A stretch of 64,000 nucleotides of DNA from Brucella pseudogrignonensis (GTDB lineage Bacteria > Pseudomonadota > Alphaproteobacteria > Rhizobiales > Rhizobiaceae): the NCBI RefSeq assembly GCF_002252525.1, contig NZ_NNRM01000021.1, positions 1-64,000 of the forward strand, in the 5' to 3' direction. The notes under the pieces were generated by a model, which saw only the letters and a list, made by a program, of their open reading frames with translations, had not been told where the DNA came from and did not search any database. This document shows positions 33,397-43,417 of this stretch, one piece after another. Each line of letters begins with the position of its first letter. Position 1 is the first letter of the stretch. The position numbers and the translations under genes were made by a program.

Positions 33397-35154
33397 ATGC
33401 TGTTTCGTGCTGCCCGCAGAGATAAGCAGATTCACGTTGTTGTATCGCCAGATCTCATGATCCGATCCAACGACGCGCATACTGCTGCTTTGGCTGAGCA
33501 TACGAAATTGCCTCCGCTCTCGCAGCGTGCTCTCAAGCCACTAGAACGCGTACGCTTTTCCATTCACACACATCGACGCGCCTGTATTGCGCTGGCGTCA
33601 GCCACGCTTCTGGCGGGTGGTGCAATGGCTTTGGTGACGGGAGGTTTAGTGCGACATGGACATGCTTCACAGCCTGTGATGATCGATCCCACCACGCTGG
33701 TTCACAGTCATGCGGCCATGAAAGAAGCGCGGCTGGTTCCTCAGAATGAAGTTGATGAGAACCGACGCATTGCCAAGCGCATCGATATTGCCGAAGGTAC
33801 CGACGATGGAGAAGCGACACTCTTTACCTATCAGCATGTCATCCTTGATTTGAAGAATGAAGGAAGCGGGCGGGGTCTGCTCGATCTGGCATCGGTACGA
33901 GGTAAACGGCGAGGGGAGAAAACCTCTGATCAGCCAGATGAAATTTCAGCGCTTGCCAATCAAAAAGGTGTGCCGCTGAATGTAAGCTTTGCCAAGCCAG
34001 CGGATACGCCTCACAAAAAAGCGCACGAAATTGTTCTCGCTCCACAGTCGCGCGAGAAGGTGGGTGTACTCATGCAGGCGGCGGATGTTTCCGCTGACGA
34101 TGCAGCACATCTGGAACAGGCGCTTGGTCGAAAAGACCTCGTTCCTGGTGATAATCTGGTTCTGCTACTCGATCAGTCGCAGGGCAAGCCAGCGCATATA
34201 ACCATGGCACGGTTCAGACATGGTAATGCATCAGATTCCGTTTATGGACGGACAGACGATGGTGTTTTCCGCGCGAATGATAATCAGAGACTTTTCGCGC
34301 GTCTTTCTCATGATGCTATGTTGTCCGCATCGCGCCAGCCCACAAAAAGAGTAACGGATGGATCTGTTCAGTCACGGCTCATAGCAGCAGGGGCACCGAG
34401 CGAAGTCGCGGACGATGTGAAGAAACTCGCGGCTGAGAATAACGTATCGCTTCAGAAGGGCGCCAACGGGGTTGATAAAATCGACCTTCTGTTCCGTGAG
34501 AGTGTGGATGCCGATCCTGAACTGGTGTTTGTGGAGTTTACCACAAACGGTCAGGCCAAGCGTCTTTACAGGCATGAAGTCGAGGGAAACGCTGACTATT
34601 TCAACGAAGACGGTTCCTCGATGACCAAATACCTCATGCACAAGCCACTACCAAATGGCCGCTTGAATGATGGTTTTGGCTGGCGTGTGCATCCGGTTTT
34701 GCATGTCCGCAAACATCATAATGGCGTGGATTACGATGCGCCAATCGGCTCGCCTATTGTCGCTGCAGGAGATGGTACGGTTGAGCTGATTTCGTCACAA
34801 AAGGGCTATGGCAAGTATGTGCGCATTCGCCACCAGGGCGGCTACAGTACCACCTATGCTCATCTCTCCGGAGAAGCGAAGGGACTGAAAGTCGGCCAGC
34901 ATGTGAAGCAGGGTGAAGTGATCGCTTATGTGGGATCAACCGGCTATTCGACCGGACCGCATTTGTATTATGAGCTCAAGGTCGGTGATCATTATGTCGA
35001 CCCGCTCAAAGCACAGCTCAATGCGGGTGAAAAGCTGACAGGTTCATCTATGTCGAGCTTCCGCTCGGAAATGGATCATGTGGATAAGGTTTTCAAGCAG
35101 ATGAATTTGGCGCCACTGACAAGTGACGCCAAAGACGGTTTAAAGACGAATTGA
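33397..35154 (+). CDS. LytM/M23-domain protein with altered zinc site
   Basis: The protein has 585 residues from the ATG at 33397 (the frame is open from 33289, but the extra part covers a terminator-like hairpin). One membrane helix (about 65-85) follows a basic cytosolic segment; a long linker and the C-terminal M23 domain (about 420-545) are periplasmic. The motifs HHNGVDYDAP (His and Asp ligands) and TTYAHLSG are present, but the last motif is PHLYYEL instead of PHLHYEL: the second His of HxH, a zinc ligand, is Tyr524. It may be a non-catalytic LytM regulator, as EnvC and NlpD are. Polar-growth LytM proteins of Rhizobiales are another comparison. Confidence 0.85.
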   Translation: MLFRAARRDKQIHVVVSPDLMIRSNDAHTAALAEHTKLPPLSQRALKPLERVRFSIHTHRRACIALASATLLAGGAMALVTGGLVRHGHASQPVMIDPTTLVHSHAAMKEARLVPQNEVDENRRIAKRIDIAEGTDDGEATLFTYQHVILDLKNEGSGRGLLDLASVRGKRRGEKTSDQPDEISALANQKGVPLNVSFAKPADTPHKKAHEIVLAPQSREKVGVLMQAADVSADDAAHLEQALGRKDLVPGDNLVLLLDQSQGKPAHITMARFRHGNASDSVYGRTDDGVFRANDNQRLFARLSHDAMLSASRQPTKRVTDGSVQSRLIAAGAPSEVADDVKKLAAENNVSLQKGANGVDKIDLLFRESVDADPELVFVEFTTNGQAKRLYRHEVEGNADYFNEDGSSMTKYLMHKPLPNGRLNDGFGWRVHPVLHVRKHHNGVDYDAPIGSPIVAAGDGTVELISSQKGYGKYVRIRHQGGYSTTYAHLSGEAKGLKVGQHVKQGEVIAYVGSTGYSTGPHLYYELKVGDHYVDPLKAQLNAGEKLTGSSMSSFRSEMDHVDKVFKQMNLAPLTSDAKDGLKTN

Positions 35155-35155
35155 A

Positions 35156-35989
35156 TCACACTGGCCGGTAAGCATTGGCCAGTGCAACGAATTCTTCGAC
35201 GCTTAGCGTTTCAGCGCGCCGGGTACCATCAATTCCAGTCTTTTCCAGAAGTTGTGCGCCGCCGACAGGCTTGAGGCTCTGACGCAGCATTTTTCGGCGT
35301 TGCCCGAAGGCTGCCTGCGTAATCTGGCCCAAAGCATCCGCGCGACATGGGAGCGGCTCTTCACGCGGCGTGATATGGACGACCGACGACATAACTTTCG
35401 GCGGAGGCGTAAACGCCTGTGGGGGCACGTCGAAAGCAATTTTCGAATGCGTACGCCAGCCTGCCAGAACGCCGAGGCGTCCATAATGATCCGTATCAGG
35501 TGCGGCCACAATACGCTCGCCAACTTCACGTTGGAACATCAGGGTCATCGAGGAATAAAAGGGTGGCCAAGGCTCTGTCAGAAGCCAGTTGAGCAGCAAT
35601 TGTGTTCCCACATTATAAGGCAGATTAGCCACGATGCGTGGCTTCGGGCCATCCGGAAAGAGAGCTTTGAAATCTTGCTCCAATGCATCACCGGAAATAA
35701 TGCGCAAACGTCCCGGATAATGCGCTTCGATCTCTGCAAGAGCATCAAGGCACCGTTCATCGCGCTCAATTGCGGTGACAATAGCACCCTGAGCGAGCAA
35801 GGCGCGTGTCAGACCACCCGGACCGGGACCGACCTCGATAACCGGCTGATCTTGCAGATTGCCTGCCTGTCGAGCGATCTTCGATGTCAGGTTCAGGTCG
35901 AACAGAAAGTTCTGCCCAAGCGACTTTTTAGGTATCAGGTCATGCCGTTCGATGACCTCACGCAGTGGCGGAAGATTGTCGATGCTCAT
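35156..35989 (-). CDS. ksgA: 16S rRNA dimethyladenosine transferase
   Basis: It dimethylates two adjacent adenines near the 3' end of 16S rRNA late in 30S assembly. The 277-residue protein has the SAM motif [19 protein letters not shown] (about 49-67) and the catalytic [12 protein letters not shown] (about 120-131), preceded by [11 protein letters not shown]. Its start overlaps the pdxA stop by 4 bases, as in the classic pdxA-ksgA pair. It converges with the LytM gene with one base between; an 8-bp hairpin (35159-35184) lies in its 3' end. Confidence 0.97.
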   Translation of the reverse strand: MSIDNLPPLREVIERHDLIPKKSLGQNFLFDLNLTSKIARQAGNLQDQPVIEVGPGPGGLTRALLAQGAIVTAIERDERCLDALAEIEAHYPGRLRIISGDALEQDFKALFPDGPKPRIVANLPYNVGTQLLLNWLLTEPWPPFYSSMTLMFQREVGERIVAAPDTDHYGRLGVLAGWRTHSKIAFDVPPQAFTPPPKVMSSVVHITPREEPLPCRADALGQITQAAFGQRRKMLRQSLKPVGGAQLLEKTGIDGTRRAETLSVEEFVALANAYRPV

Positions 35990-37017
35990 GATTTCCGCCT
36001 TGCTTCGTTTTCGGCGAGTTCCTGCGCCAGCCTTATGGATGCGATGAGACTGTCAGGGCGTGCTATGCCTTTTCCTGCAATGTCGAAGGCCGTTCCATGA
36101 TCAGGGGATGTCCGGATAAATGGAAGCCCGAGGGTAACATTGACCGTCTCGTCAAAAGCGAGAGCTTTCGCCGGAATAAGCGCCTGATCGTGATACATGC
36201 AAATGGCGACATCATAAGTCACGCGTGCTTGTGCATGGAACATGGTGTCAGCAGGCAATGGTCCCCAGGCATTGATGCCCTCACGCTGCAATTCCTCGAC
36301 TGCTGGCCGAATAATTGCGTCGTCTTCTTTGCCTAGCGCTCCGCCTTCACCCGCATGAGGATTGAGACCGGAAATCGCAATGCGAGGTGCTGCTATGCCA
36401 AAACGATCCGTTAGTTCCTGCGCCGTGATGTAAGCCACTTCCAGAATATCGTCCTTGGTCAGTAAGCGCGGGACCTCGACGAGAGGGATGTGGATTGTGA
36501 CTGGAACGGCACGTAGTTCGGGGCCAGCCAGCATCATTACCGGAATGACTGTTCGTCCGAGATGTTTGCTGGCGAGTTCGGCGAGAAATTCCGTGTGTCC
36601 GGGATGTTTGAAACCTGCATCGTAGAGCGGTTTTTTGGCAATCGGGCATGTGACAACGGCTGATGTTTCGCCACTCAATGTCAGCGCAACGGCGCGTTCT
36701 ATTGCTTCAATAACACCTGCTGCGTTTTCCGGCAAAGGCTTGCCGGGGCTTTCCTTATGCGTGTTTTTCAATGGCAAAACGGGCAGTTTTAAATCAAAGA
36801 CGTCGAAAGCTTCGGCAGGCGTGCTAATCGTTACGATTGGCACATTCAGGCCAAGATGCTGCGCGCGGGCCGAAAGCTGTGCCGGATCGGCAATCAGCAG
36901 AAACGCTGGCAGAAAAAGCTCTTTGCGCTGCAACCATGCGCTAAGAGCAACATCCGCTCCAACACCTGAGGGGTCGCCAATGCTGACGGCGAGCGGAGGA
37001 ACCGGGTGAATAGTCAT
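35986..37017 (-). CDS. pdxA: 4-hydroxythreonine-4-phosphate dehydrogenase
   Basis: It oxidises 4-phosphohydroxy-L-threonine in the DXP-dependent pathway to pyridoxal phosphate. The 343-residue protein begins [22 protein letters not shown] and has the metal ligands in [25 protein letters not shown] and [15 protein letters not shown]. The gene lies between a surA-like gene and ksgA, the same order as in enterobacteria. A small GC hairpin upstream may attenuate read-through from the surA-like gene. Confidence 0.96.
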   Translation of the reverse strand: MTIHPVPPLAVSIGDPSGVGADVALSAWLQRKELFLPAFLLIADPAQLSARAQHLGLNVPIVTISTPAEAFDVFDLKLPVLPLKNTHKESPGKPLPENAAGVIEAIERAVALTLSGETSAVVTCPIAKKPLYDAGFKHPGHTEFLAELASKHLGRTVIPVMMLAGPELRAVPVTIHIPLVEVPRLLTKDDILEVAYITAQELTDRFGIAAPRIAISGLNPHAGEGGALGKEDDAIIRPAVEELQREGINAWGPLPADTMFHAQARVTYDVAICMYHDQALIPAKALAFDETVNVTLGLPFIRTSPDHGTAFDIAGKGIARPDSLIASIRLAQELAENEARRKS

Positions 37018-37044
37018 AGCTGTTTATCTCGGCTGATGAAATAA

Positions 37045-37060
37045 GGGGGCAGACGCCCCC
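37045..37060 (-). terminator. Possible attenuator between the surA-like gene and pdxA
   Basis: GGGGGC (37045-37050) pairs with GCCCCC (37055-37060) around a 4-base loop. On the minus strand it is followed by TTATTTC, so it may give partial termination. Confidence 0.5.
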
Positions 37061-37107
37061 TCAAATTATACGGTCAGTTTAGTACTGCCAAGTCTCTGGA
37101 GCGAAAC

Positions 37108-38070
37108 TCAACGATTTACAATCGTTGCCTTTTCGCGCAGCTCAGCAAGATACTTCTTGCTCAGATCATCAGCCTTCTTTTCCTGTCCCGCTTCGGAATC
37201 AGTGCCTTCCATGGAGAAGACAAGCTGTGCCACTCGGTCATCGGAAACTTGACGAGTCGAGCACACGGCTAGAATTTCAACACCCTTTTCGGTGTCATGT
37301 GGAGGAGTTGCGCGGTTTACACCAGCAGCTTTGACGTCTTTGGCCCATTCACCCGGAAGCTGCTGTTCGATAACCCGGCCGAGATCGCGAACTGTAACGT
37401 CGATCATGCCCTTGGTTAGCTGACGGGTGGTGTCGCAGCTCTGGAAGCGCGAGCGTAATGCATTTGCTTCCTGGCGACGCTTGCCGAGCAGAGCAGGCGA
37501 ACGCTTTGCATTTGGAACGACGAAAATAACCTGCTGCAGATGGTATTCAGTTGAGACAGGCTTTTTGCCGCCGTCTTTCAGCATACGCTGAACAGCGTCC
37601 TGCTCGCTAACCATACCAGTGGCGCGGAAGCGCGCGCTGACGAGGCGACCCCAGCCCATCTGGACCATGATGTATTTCTTGAAATGATCAGGTGTAATGC
37701 CAGCCTGATTCATCAGCTGATTAAGCTGAGCGACGCTCATCTTGTTACGGGTCGCAAAGCCTGCATAGGCCTGATCGACTTCCTGATCGGAAATGTTAAT
37801 GCCGCGCGATTTCATTTCGACGCGCTTCAGCATCTCTTCAGTCAGTTCTTCACGAGCAACCTGATTAAGATTGCCGCCTTTACGCTGCAGTTTCAGAAAT
37901 GCGGCACGGCGCTGAATATCGCCGTTGGTGATTGCATTGCCGGAGACAATGACCTTGACCTCCGTTCCGCCGGCGGCAAATGCCGGTGTCAAAGTCGCAG
38001 CCGTTCCAAGCGCCGTCACACATACGGCAGCGCCCAGCAGGGAGGCGAATAGAGGTCTTGCAAACATCAT
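37108..38070 (-). CDS. SurA-like periplasmic chaperone/peptidylprolyl isomerase
   Basis: The 320-residue protein begins with a signal peptide (MMFARPLFASLLGAAVCVTA...PAFAAGG). A SurA-N-like chaperone region follows (about 33-150): VIVSGNAITNGDIQRRAAFLKLQRKGG and a helical arm. A parvulin-like segment (about 165-290) with EYHLQQVIFVVPN and DLGRVIEQQLPGEW is weakly conserved. A start at 38115 in the same frame would put a charged segment before the signal peptide. Its place after lptD and before pdxA-ksgA matches the E. coli lptD-surA-pdxA-ksgA order and supports a role in outer-membrane protein folding. Confidence 0.85.
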   Translation of the reverse strand: MMFARPLFASLLGAAVCVTALGTAATLTPAFAAGGTEVKVIVSGNAITNGDIQRRAAFLKLQRKGGNLNQVAREELTEEMLKRVEMKSRGINISDQEVDQAYAGFATRNKMSVAQLNQLMNQAGITPDHFKKYIMVQMGWGRLVSARFRATGMVSEQDAVQRMLKDGGKKPVSTEYHLQQVIFVVPNAKRSPALLGKRRQEANALRSRFQSCDTTRQLTKGMIDVTVRDLGRVIEQQLPGEWAKDVKAAGVNRATPPHDTEKGVEILAVCSTRQVSDDRVAQLVFSMEGTDSEAGQEKKADDLSKKYLAELREKATIVNR

Positions 38071-38330
38071 CTTTATTTCCCGATTTCCTTCAGGTCGGCG
38101 AATGACAAATTTCACCGGATGTGTCCAATCTTACTAGTCATCTGACACGAGTTCAAACTGAACAAACATATCAGAAGCCAGACATATTATGATGCCTGTA
38201 TAGAGGAGCCAAAGCGGCGAAACAATGACCCTTTAGCAATTTACGAGGTAATTAAAGGTACTTAACTGAATAAAATCGATAAAAAAGCGAACGTTATTTG
38301 AAATGATTAAGTGATGCTACGGCATAAAAG

Positions 38331-38368
38331 GAAAGAGCGGAAACAAGTTGGATTGTTTCCGCTCTTTC
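38331..38368 (-). terminator. Rho-independent terminator after lptD
   Basis: A perfect 14-bp stem (38331-38344 with 38355-38368) and a 10-base loop lie 6 bases after the lptD stop. On the minus strand it continues into CTTTTATG. It separates the lpt operon from the surA-like gene, which must then have its own promoter in the remaining 215 bases. Confidence 0.85.
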
Positions 38369-38373
38369 GAAGT

Positions 38374-40755
38374 TTAGAAGGTTTGAGCACCGCTGCCAAT
38401 GTCGCCTAGTGTTCTAAACGATATATTGAATCCAACGCTATGAGATGCCTTGTCCTCACCCGGATTACGGGTTTGAACGTAAGCCATCGAGTAGGTGAAG
38501 CATTCATCGTCATAGGCAAGACCAGAGGATGCGCGAACAAGTGTATCCGACACAAGGTCATAAGTGCCTGAACCGAAGACACGCCAATTAGCATCTAAAC
38601 GTGCAGTAGCGGCACCCGTAACTTCCTGCCGGAGCTCTGAATAACCATAAGCCGGTTGCGGAGCGATGTAAGCATACTGAGCTGAAACCGACAGCTTCTG
38701 CCAGTTTTGCTGTACTTCGAGTTCGCCACGCTTAACGTCTAGGTTATCCTTGTCAAAACGTCCGCGTGCAGCCAGTGCAAGACCGGTCGAATTAGAGGTG
38801 CCGATCATTGCAACATAATCGGAGCGTGCATCCTGAAGACCGGAGTCTGCTCCTACATTCAGGAAATCACTTGTGCCATACGAATTCACGCCACCGAGTT
38901 GGAATGATTGCCCTGCGAGAGCATACAAGCCCCAGTCGCTATTGCTGAAGTTGCCCGAATAGCGAAGACCGAGATTGGCGCGAGTGCCGCCTTCCACACG
39001 GTCATAGCCAGAGAACTTGTCACGCGAGAACAGGTTCGTAGCATCAAATACGAAGCTCTGTGCATCTTCGTTCGGAAGTTCGCCCGCGTAACGTTCGTTG
39101 TTGCGCATATAGATCTGCGCAATCGGCTCAAGAATATGTGTTGAGCTGGTGCTTGAGAACAGGATCGGCCAACGCAATTCAAGACCAGCCGTCGCCATTG
39201 CGCGCAATGCTTCGGAGCGAACTATGGCGTCGGTGTAACCCGCAACAGCTGGATCAAAGTTCGTATTGGCACTGATAGCATCACCGCGCAGAGCCAAAAG
39301 CGGCGTAATTACCAAACCAGATGGCGTGATAAATGTACGCTTCCACTCAGCTTCCGTCGTAAGACGCGCATTTGTGCCGCTGAAACCAGGGATGCGTGGG
39401 TAATAGATCGAATTATTACCTGGATTGAGCGTATAATTCGCATTCTGACGATACAGAACCTGCGCATTGGTAGTGATGTTAAGTTCACCACCATAAACAG
39501 GATCAGGCACTGTGTAAGAATAGTCGAGACTTGGGAAAACCCAAGGCTGCTTCGAATGCATTTCCACGTCTTTATACGTAGAAGTGAGCGGATAAGATTC
39601 CTGCACATTGAAGCGATAGAAGTTGAGGTCGAAGTAATTCCGGTTGTTGATGCCGGTTAAATAGATCTTTGAAACCTGAGTTTGTGCGTTATAGCCCTCA
39701 AGATTGTAGGTACGGCTAAAATTGCGATCGGTCTGGGCCATTACATCCCAGCCAAACTTCCAACGCGAATTGATATCGAAGTCGCCTTTGGATGCGACCA
39801 TGCCGCGGTTATCTTCACCGCGATCTAGCGTATTGGTGCTGAACTCACCCGGCTTCATCTGATGAATGCCAGCAATCTGAAGATTATAGGAGCCGTTTTC
39901 GAGACGATGACGCCATTCGGCCTGCGTCAGGAAGCCTTGCTTCGTGTAAGCAGTGGTCGAAAGCGTCAGATCGTAATTCGGTGCTAGAGCCCAGAAATAT
40001 GAGTTCTTGATGCCGAACCCAAGGTCGTCTTTATAGCTGAAACCTGGGAACAGAAAGCCGCTCTTACGCTTGACTGTCGGGTCGGCCATTTCGAAGGCTG
40101 GGAAGTAAGCCAACGGTATGCCGAGCAACTCGAACTTGCCACGTTCAAAACGCACCGTCTTTGTCGCGCTGTTCCAGATAATCTTACGTGCCTTGATCTG
40201 CCAAAGCACAGGCTTGTCCGGATCTTTTTCGCAAGCCTGACAGGCCGTGTACACACCGTTATTAAAGGTGGTGATCTCACCGTTGCTGCGCTCAGCGCTT
40301 TCGGCTGCAAAGCGGGTGTTGTCGGTGGTCTCAACGCGAAGGCCATTCACAAAGCCGTCGCGGAAACTATCCGTCACATCAAGATGGTCGGAGTAAATCT
40401 TGTTGCCATCGCGCTCTACAATTTCAACGTTCCCAGTCGCAGTCATGCGACGGGTCTGCTGATTATAGGTCACTTTATCCGCGACGAGGCGATTGCCGTC
40501 ATATTCAATGCGAACTTTACCCTGAGCGGTAACGACGTTCACATCGCGATCATAGACAAGCTCATCTGCCTGCAGAAGCATACGCGCATTCGGATCGCTC
40601 TGGTAATTTGCTCCCAGAGCATCCTGCGCCTGAACCTGCGAAGGAAGGATTGCGACTGAAATGAAAGGTATAGCAAGGGCGCACACCAAAGCAGTCCCGC
40701 GTGCAAGACGCGTGAATGAATGGGGCAATACCATGCGGGCGTTACTCGAACCCAC
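38374..40755 (-). CDS. lptD: LPS-assembly protein LptD
   Basis: This is the outer-membrane beta-barrel that inserts lipopolysaccharide into the outer leaflet. The 793-residue protein has a signal peptide (ALVCALAIPFISVAI...VQAQDA) and an LptA-like N-terminal domain (about 55-150; LLQADELVYDRDVNVVTAQGKVRIEYDG). The C-terminal barrel begins near 220. A CQAC pair near 175 and a single Cys in DDECFTY near the C-terminus may form the barrel-to-domain disulfide. The GTG start at 40755 overlaps the lptG stop; AAGGAGG just upstream makes it preferable to the ATG at 40734. Confidence 0.95.
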   Translation of the reverse strand: MGSSNARMVLPHSFTRLARGTALVCALAIPFISVAILPSQVQAQDALGANYQSDPNARMLLQADELVYDRDVNVVTAQGKVRIEYDGNRLVADKVTYNQQTRRMTATGNVEIVERDGNKIYSDHLDVTDSFRDGFVNGLRVETTDNTRFAAESAERSNGEITTFNNGVYTACQACEKDPDKPVLWQIKARKIIWNSATKTVRFERGKFELLGIPLAYFPAFEMADPTVKRKSGFLFPGFSYKDDLGFGIKNSYFWALAPNYDLTLSTTAYTKQGFLTQAEWRHRLENGSYNLQIAGIHQMKPGEFSTNTLDRGEDNRGMVASKGDFDINSRWKFGWDVMAQTDRNFSRTYNLEGYNAQTQVSKIYLTGINNRNYFDLNFYRFNVQESYPLTSTYKDVEMHSKQPWVFPSLDYSYTVPDPVYGGELNITTNAQVLYRQNANYTLNPGNNSIYYPRIPGFSGTNARLTTEAEWKRTFITPSGLVITPLLALRGDAISANTNFDPAVAGYTDAIVRSEALRAMATAGLELRWPILFSSTSSTHILEPIAQIYMRNNERYAGELPNEDAQSFVFDATNLFSRDKFSGYDRVEGGTRANLGLRYSGNFSNSDWGLYALAGQSFQLGGVNSYGTSDFLNVGADSGLQDARSDYVAMIGTSNSTGLALAARGRFDKDNLDVKRGELEVQQNWQKLSVSAQYAYIAPQPAYGYSELRQEVTGAATARLDANWRVFGSGTYDLVSDTLVRASSGLAYDDECFTYSMAYVQTRNPGEDKASHSVGFNISFRTLGDIGSGAQTF

Positions 40756-41843
40756 TAACCATCCTCCTTATGCAACAAAAAGGAGACACCAAAAAATGTC
40801 GCAATAATTACAGGAACCCATGCTGCAACGAATGGAGGAACGAATCCTGCATTGCCGAATGCCTTCACCAGTACCGAAACGACATAAAGCATGAAGCCGG
40901 CGACAACGCCACCCAGAATCATCGCTCCGGACTGACCAAACCGCACAAATTTCAGGGACACTGTTGCAGCAATGAGAGTCATGGCCATCAGCAATGCGGG
41001 CAATGCCAGAAGTGACTGGTATTGCATGTCAAATGCGTTTGCTGAATAACCGAAAGAACGCGCAACTTCGATCTTGTGACGCAGCTGCGTGAATGGAATT
41101 GTATCAGGGGAGGCGAGCTTTTCTTCCACATATTCCGGACGCAACTGCGTAGGAATATTGACGCTCTCCAGTTTGCGTGGTTCCTCACCACGCGAAAATC
41201 TCGTTACGTCCGTTAATTCCCAATGACCATCCATGAGTTTCGCGGTGCGAGCATCATAGCGATCTTTGATTTTCTTCTTATCATCAAACTGAATGAAGGT
41301 AGCGTCGGCAAGCGTTGCCCCGCGATCAAGGATGCTCTTGGCGCCGATGATGGTTTCGCCATCGTCGGTCTTCTGGCGAAGCCAAGGATCACGGAGAGCC
41401 GAAACGTCGGTTACCTTGCCGCTTTTCCAGGTTGAAGCGATCTCGTCAGCTTTGGAAAAGCCATAGGCCGCAAACGGATTGAGAATGAAGATGGTGGCGA
41501 GGCCAAACAGCAATGCGCCGAAACATGCCGGAAGCAGAAACTGCCAAGCCGAAACGCCAACGGAACGTGCGACAACCAACTCATATTTGCGATTAAGCGA
41601 GATGAGTGTCGCCATTGCAGAGAAGAGCGCGACGAAGGGAATCATCTGCTGCATGATGAATGGAACGCGCATCGCAGAGATACCTAGCGCAGCCCATACC
41701 GTGTAACCAGGCAGGTTAGCGAGTTTGCTGGCGTTCTCGGTAAAATCGAGCAAAAGCGCCAAAGCAAAGATACCGAGCAGAAAATACAACGTAATCTGCA
41801 CATATCGCATGAAAAAGTAACGACCGAGAGTCCAGCCAATCAT
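40755..41843 (-). CDS. lptG: LPS export permease LptG
   Basis: LptG is an inner-membrane subunit of the LptB2FGC lipopolysaccharide extractor. The 362-residue YjgP/YjgQ-family protein has helices at about 13-33, 50-75, 98-120 and three near the C-terminus, with a periplasmic beta-jellyroll between. The coupling segment SLNRKYELVVARSVGVSAWQFL near 83-104 is typical. It overlaps lptF by 4 bases and lptD by one, so all three are translationally coupled. LptB and LptC lie elsewhere. Confidence 0.94.
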   Translation of the reverse strand: MIGWTLGRYFFMRYVQITLYFLLGIFALALLLDFTENASKLANLPGYTVWAALGISAMRVPFIMQQMIPFVALFSAMATLISLNRKYELVVARSVGVSAWQFLLPACFGALLFGLATIFILNPFAAYGFSKADEIASTWKSGKVTDVSALRDPWLRQKTDDGETIIGAKSILDRGATLADATFIQFDDKKKIKDRYDARTAKLMDGHWELTDVTRFSRGEEPRKLESVNIPTQLRPEYVEEKLASPDTIPFTQLRHKIEVARSFGYSANAFDMQYQSLLALPALLMAMTLIAATVSLKFVRFGQSGAMILGGVVAGFMLYVVSVLVKAFGNAGFVPPFVAAWVPVIIATFFGVSFLLHKEDG

Positions 41844-43048
41844 GCTCGTCCCCCCGTATCTTTGCGGGATCGCCCAAGTAGACGATCTGAAGTAGCTGTT
41901 ATATTTCGTTTCAATCGGTCGAAGCTATCAAGTATCCGATCGTTCCACTTGTCTGGGAGCCCGACACGCCGTCCTGTTAACAGAGCAAAGCCGGTGACAA
42001 GCATTACACCAATCGGCACAAGATACATCATGACGATATATGTCTCGTCCTTATCAGCCCGGTCGGCCGAGAAATAACCCGCCCAGTAAACCAGAAGTGC
42101 CGTGCTGATCGCGGAGAAAGAAGCGGATACGCGCGCTTCACGATGTGAGCGGGAGTCGCCAGCAAAAGCGAGGGCGATCAAAGCAAAAACAACTGGATAC
42201 AGCCATTCGGTCAAGCGGCGGTGCAGCTCAGCCTTGTAGCGCAGAGGGCGCGTCTGTAAGATCGGGTCGTTCGGATCCGGATTCAGCAAATAAGTAAGCG
42301 GCCGATCTTTCGCATAGATCACAAAATCATCGCCAGCTGACGTGAATTGGCTCAGATCGAAGGCATAGGAGTTGAACTTGATAATCGAAACCGTGCCGTC
42401 TGAAACATCGCGGCGCTGGACTTCACCATCCTTCATCAGCAGCATGTCACCTGCGGGCGTGCTCGCGATGTTGCCATCAGCTGCATAGTAAATCAGATCA
42501 AGCGTTGGATCGCGAGAATCTGCAATAAACAGGCCGCCGATGCTGCCATCACCACGGCGCTCGGCGATCTGGATATAGAGATTGTCCGCAAGTTTGCGGA
42601 AGCTACCTTCCTGAACAACCACATTCAGCAAATCAGCGCTGGCATTGGCGATCATAGCACGCATGTTCATGCGCGCATAAGGGTCGACATAGTTAGCGAC
42701 GAGAAAGGAAACCACAGAGATAATCGCTGCGAGCATGAGTATCGGACGCATTACCGCGCTGCGAGGCGCGCCGGATGCATTGATGACAACGAGCTCGGAA
42801 TCCTGGTTCATTGTCGAAAGCGTCTGCGTAATCGCAATGATCAACGCAAAAGGCATGACAAGAGGAATTGCGGACGGAATCAGCAGCGAACTGAACTGAA
42901 TGATTGTCTGAATTGATTGACCGCTTGTGGTGAGAAAGTCGACACGCTGCAGTACCTGCACAGTCCACGTAATGCCCACTGCGGCGCCCAACACCGCAAA
43001 GAACATAATCGCCACACGGCGGAGGATGTACAACTCAATCAATTTCAT
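41840..43048 (-). CDS. lptF: LPS export permease LptF
   Basis: This is the second transmembrane subunit of the Lpt transporter. The 402-residue protein begins MKLIELYILRRVAIMFFAVLGA and carries the coupling helix TLSTMNQDSELVVINASGAPRSAV. It has a periplasmic jellyroll (about 130-270) and three C-terminal helices. It is the first gene of lptF-lptG-lptD, with its promoter in the 369-base gap to pepA, from which it diverges. That gap shows no ORF or clear regulatory motif. Confidence 0.95.
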   Translation of the reverse strand: MKLIELYILRRVAIMFFAVLGAAVGITWTVQVLQRVDFLTTSGQSIQTIIQFSSLLIPSAIPLVMPFALIIAITQTLSTMNQDSELVVINASGAPRSAVMRPILMLAAIISVVSFLVANYVDPYARMNMRAMIANASADLLNVVVQEGSFRKLADNLYIQIAERRGDGSIGGLFIADSRDPTLDLIYYAADGNIASTPAGDMLLMKDGEVQRRDVSDGTVSIIKFNSYAFDLSQFTSAGDDFVIYAKDRPLTYLLNPDPNDPILQTRPLRYKAELHRRLTEWLYPVVFALIALAFAGDSRSHREARVSASFSAISTALLVYWAGYFSADRADKDETYIVMMYLVPIGVMLVTGFALLTGRRVGLPDKWNDRILDSFDRLKRNITATSDRLLGRSRKDTGGRA

Positions 43049-43417
43049 AGGTGGAGTTTACATCCCGGTTCCGTTGAAGGAGCCTGTCCCTAAAGAAACA
43101 ACGCTCGTAAATGAATATTCAGTCTAACTGCACTTGGCTAAAATTAGCCGAACAAATTTGGTTAACAGATTACTAAAGATTTTCAGCCGAAGCTAGGCTC
43201 GCTTCTCTAAAGGGAGAGCGTGGCTGGTTGCAACCTGTTTTTGCTGAACATAGGTGGGTACGGAAACGGAGCTTGGCAAGTTGTCACCGAAGTTAACGCA
43301 AAACTGATTTTCATGATGCGGCGGACTTGCCGTTTCGCCATATTCGTCTCACATGAGTAGGGAAAAGTCGCGACACAATCGTGTCATCTCATTGTCTGGT
43401 CTTTGTTTGGAGTTGTT

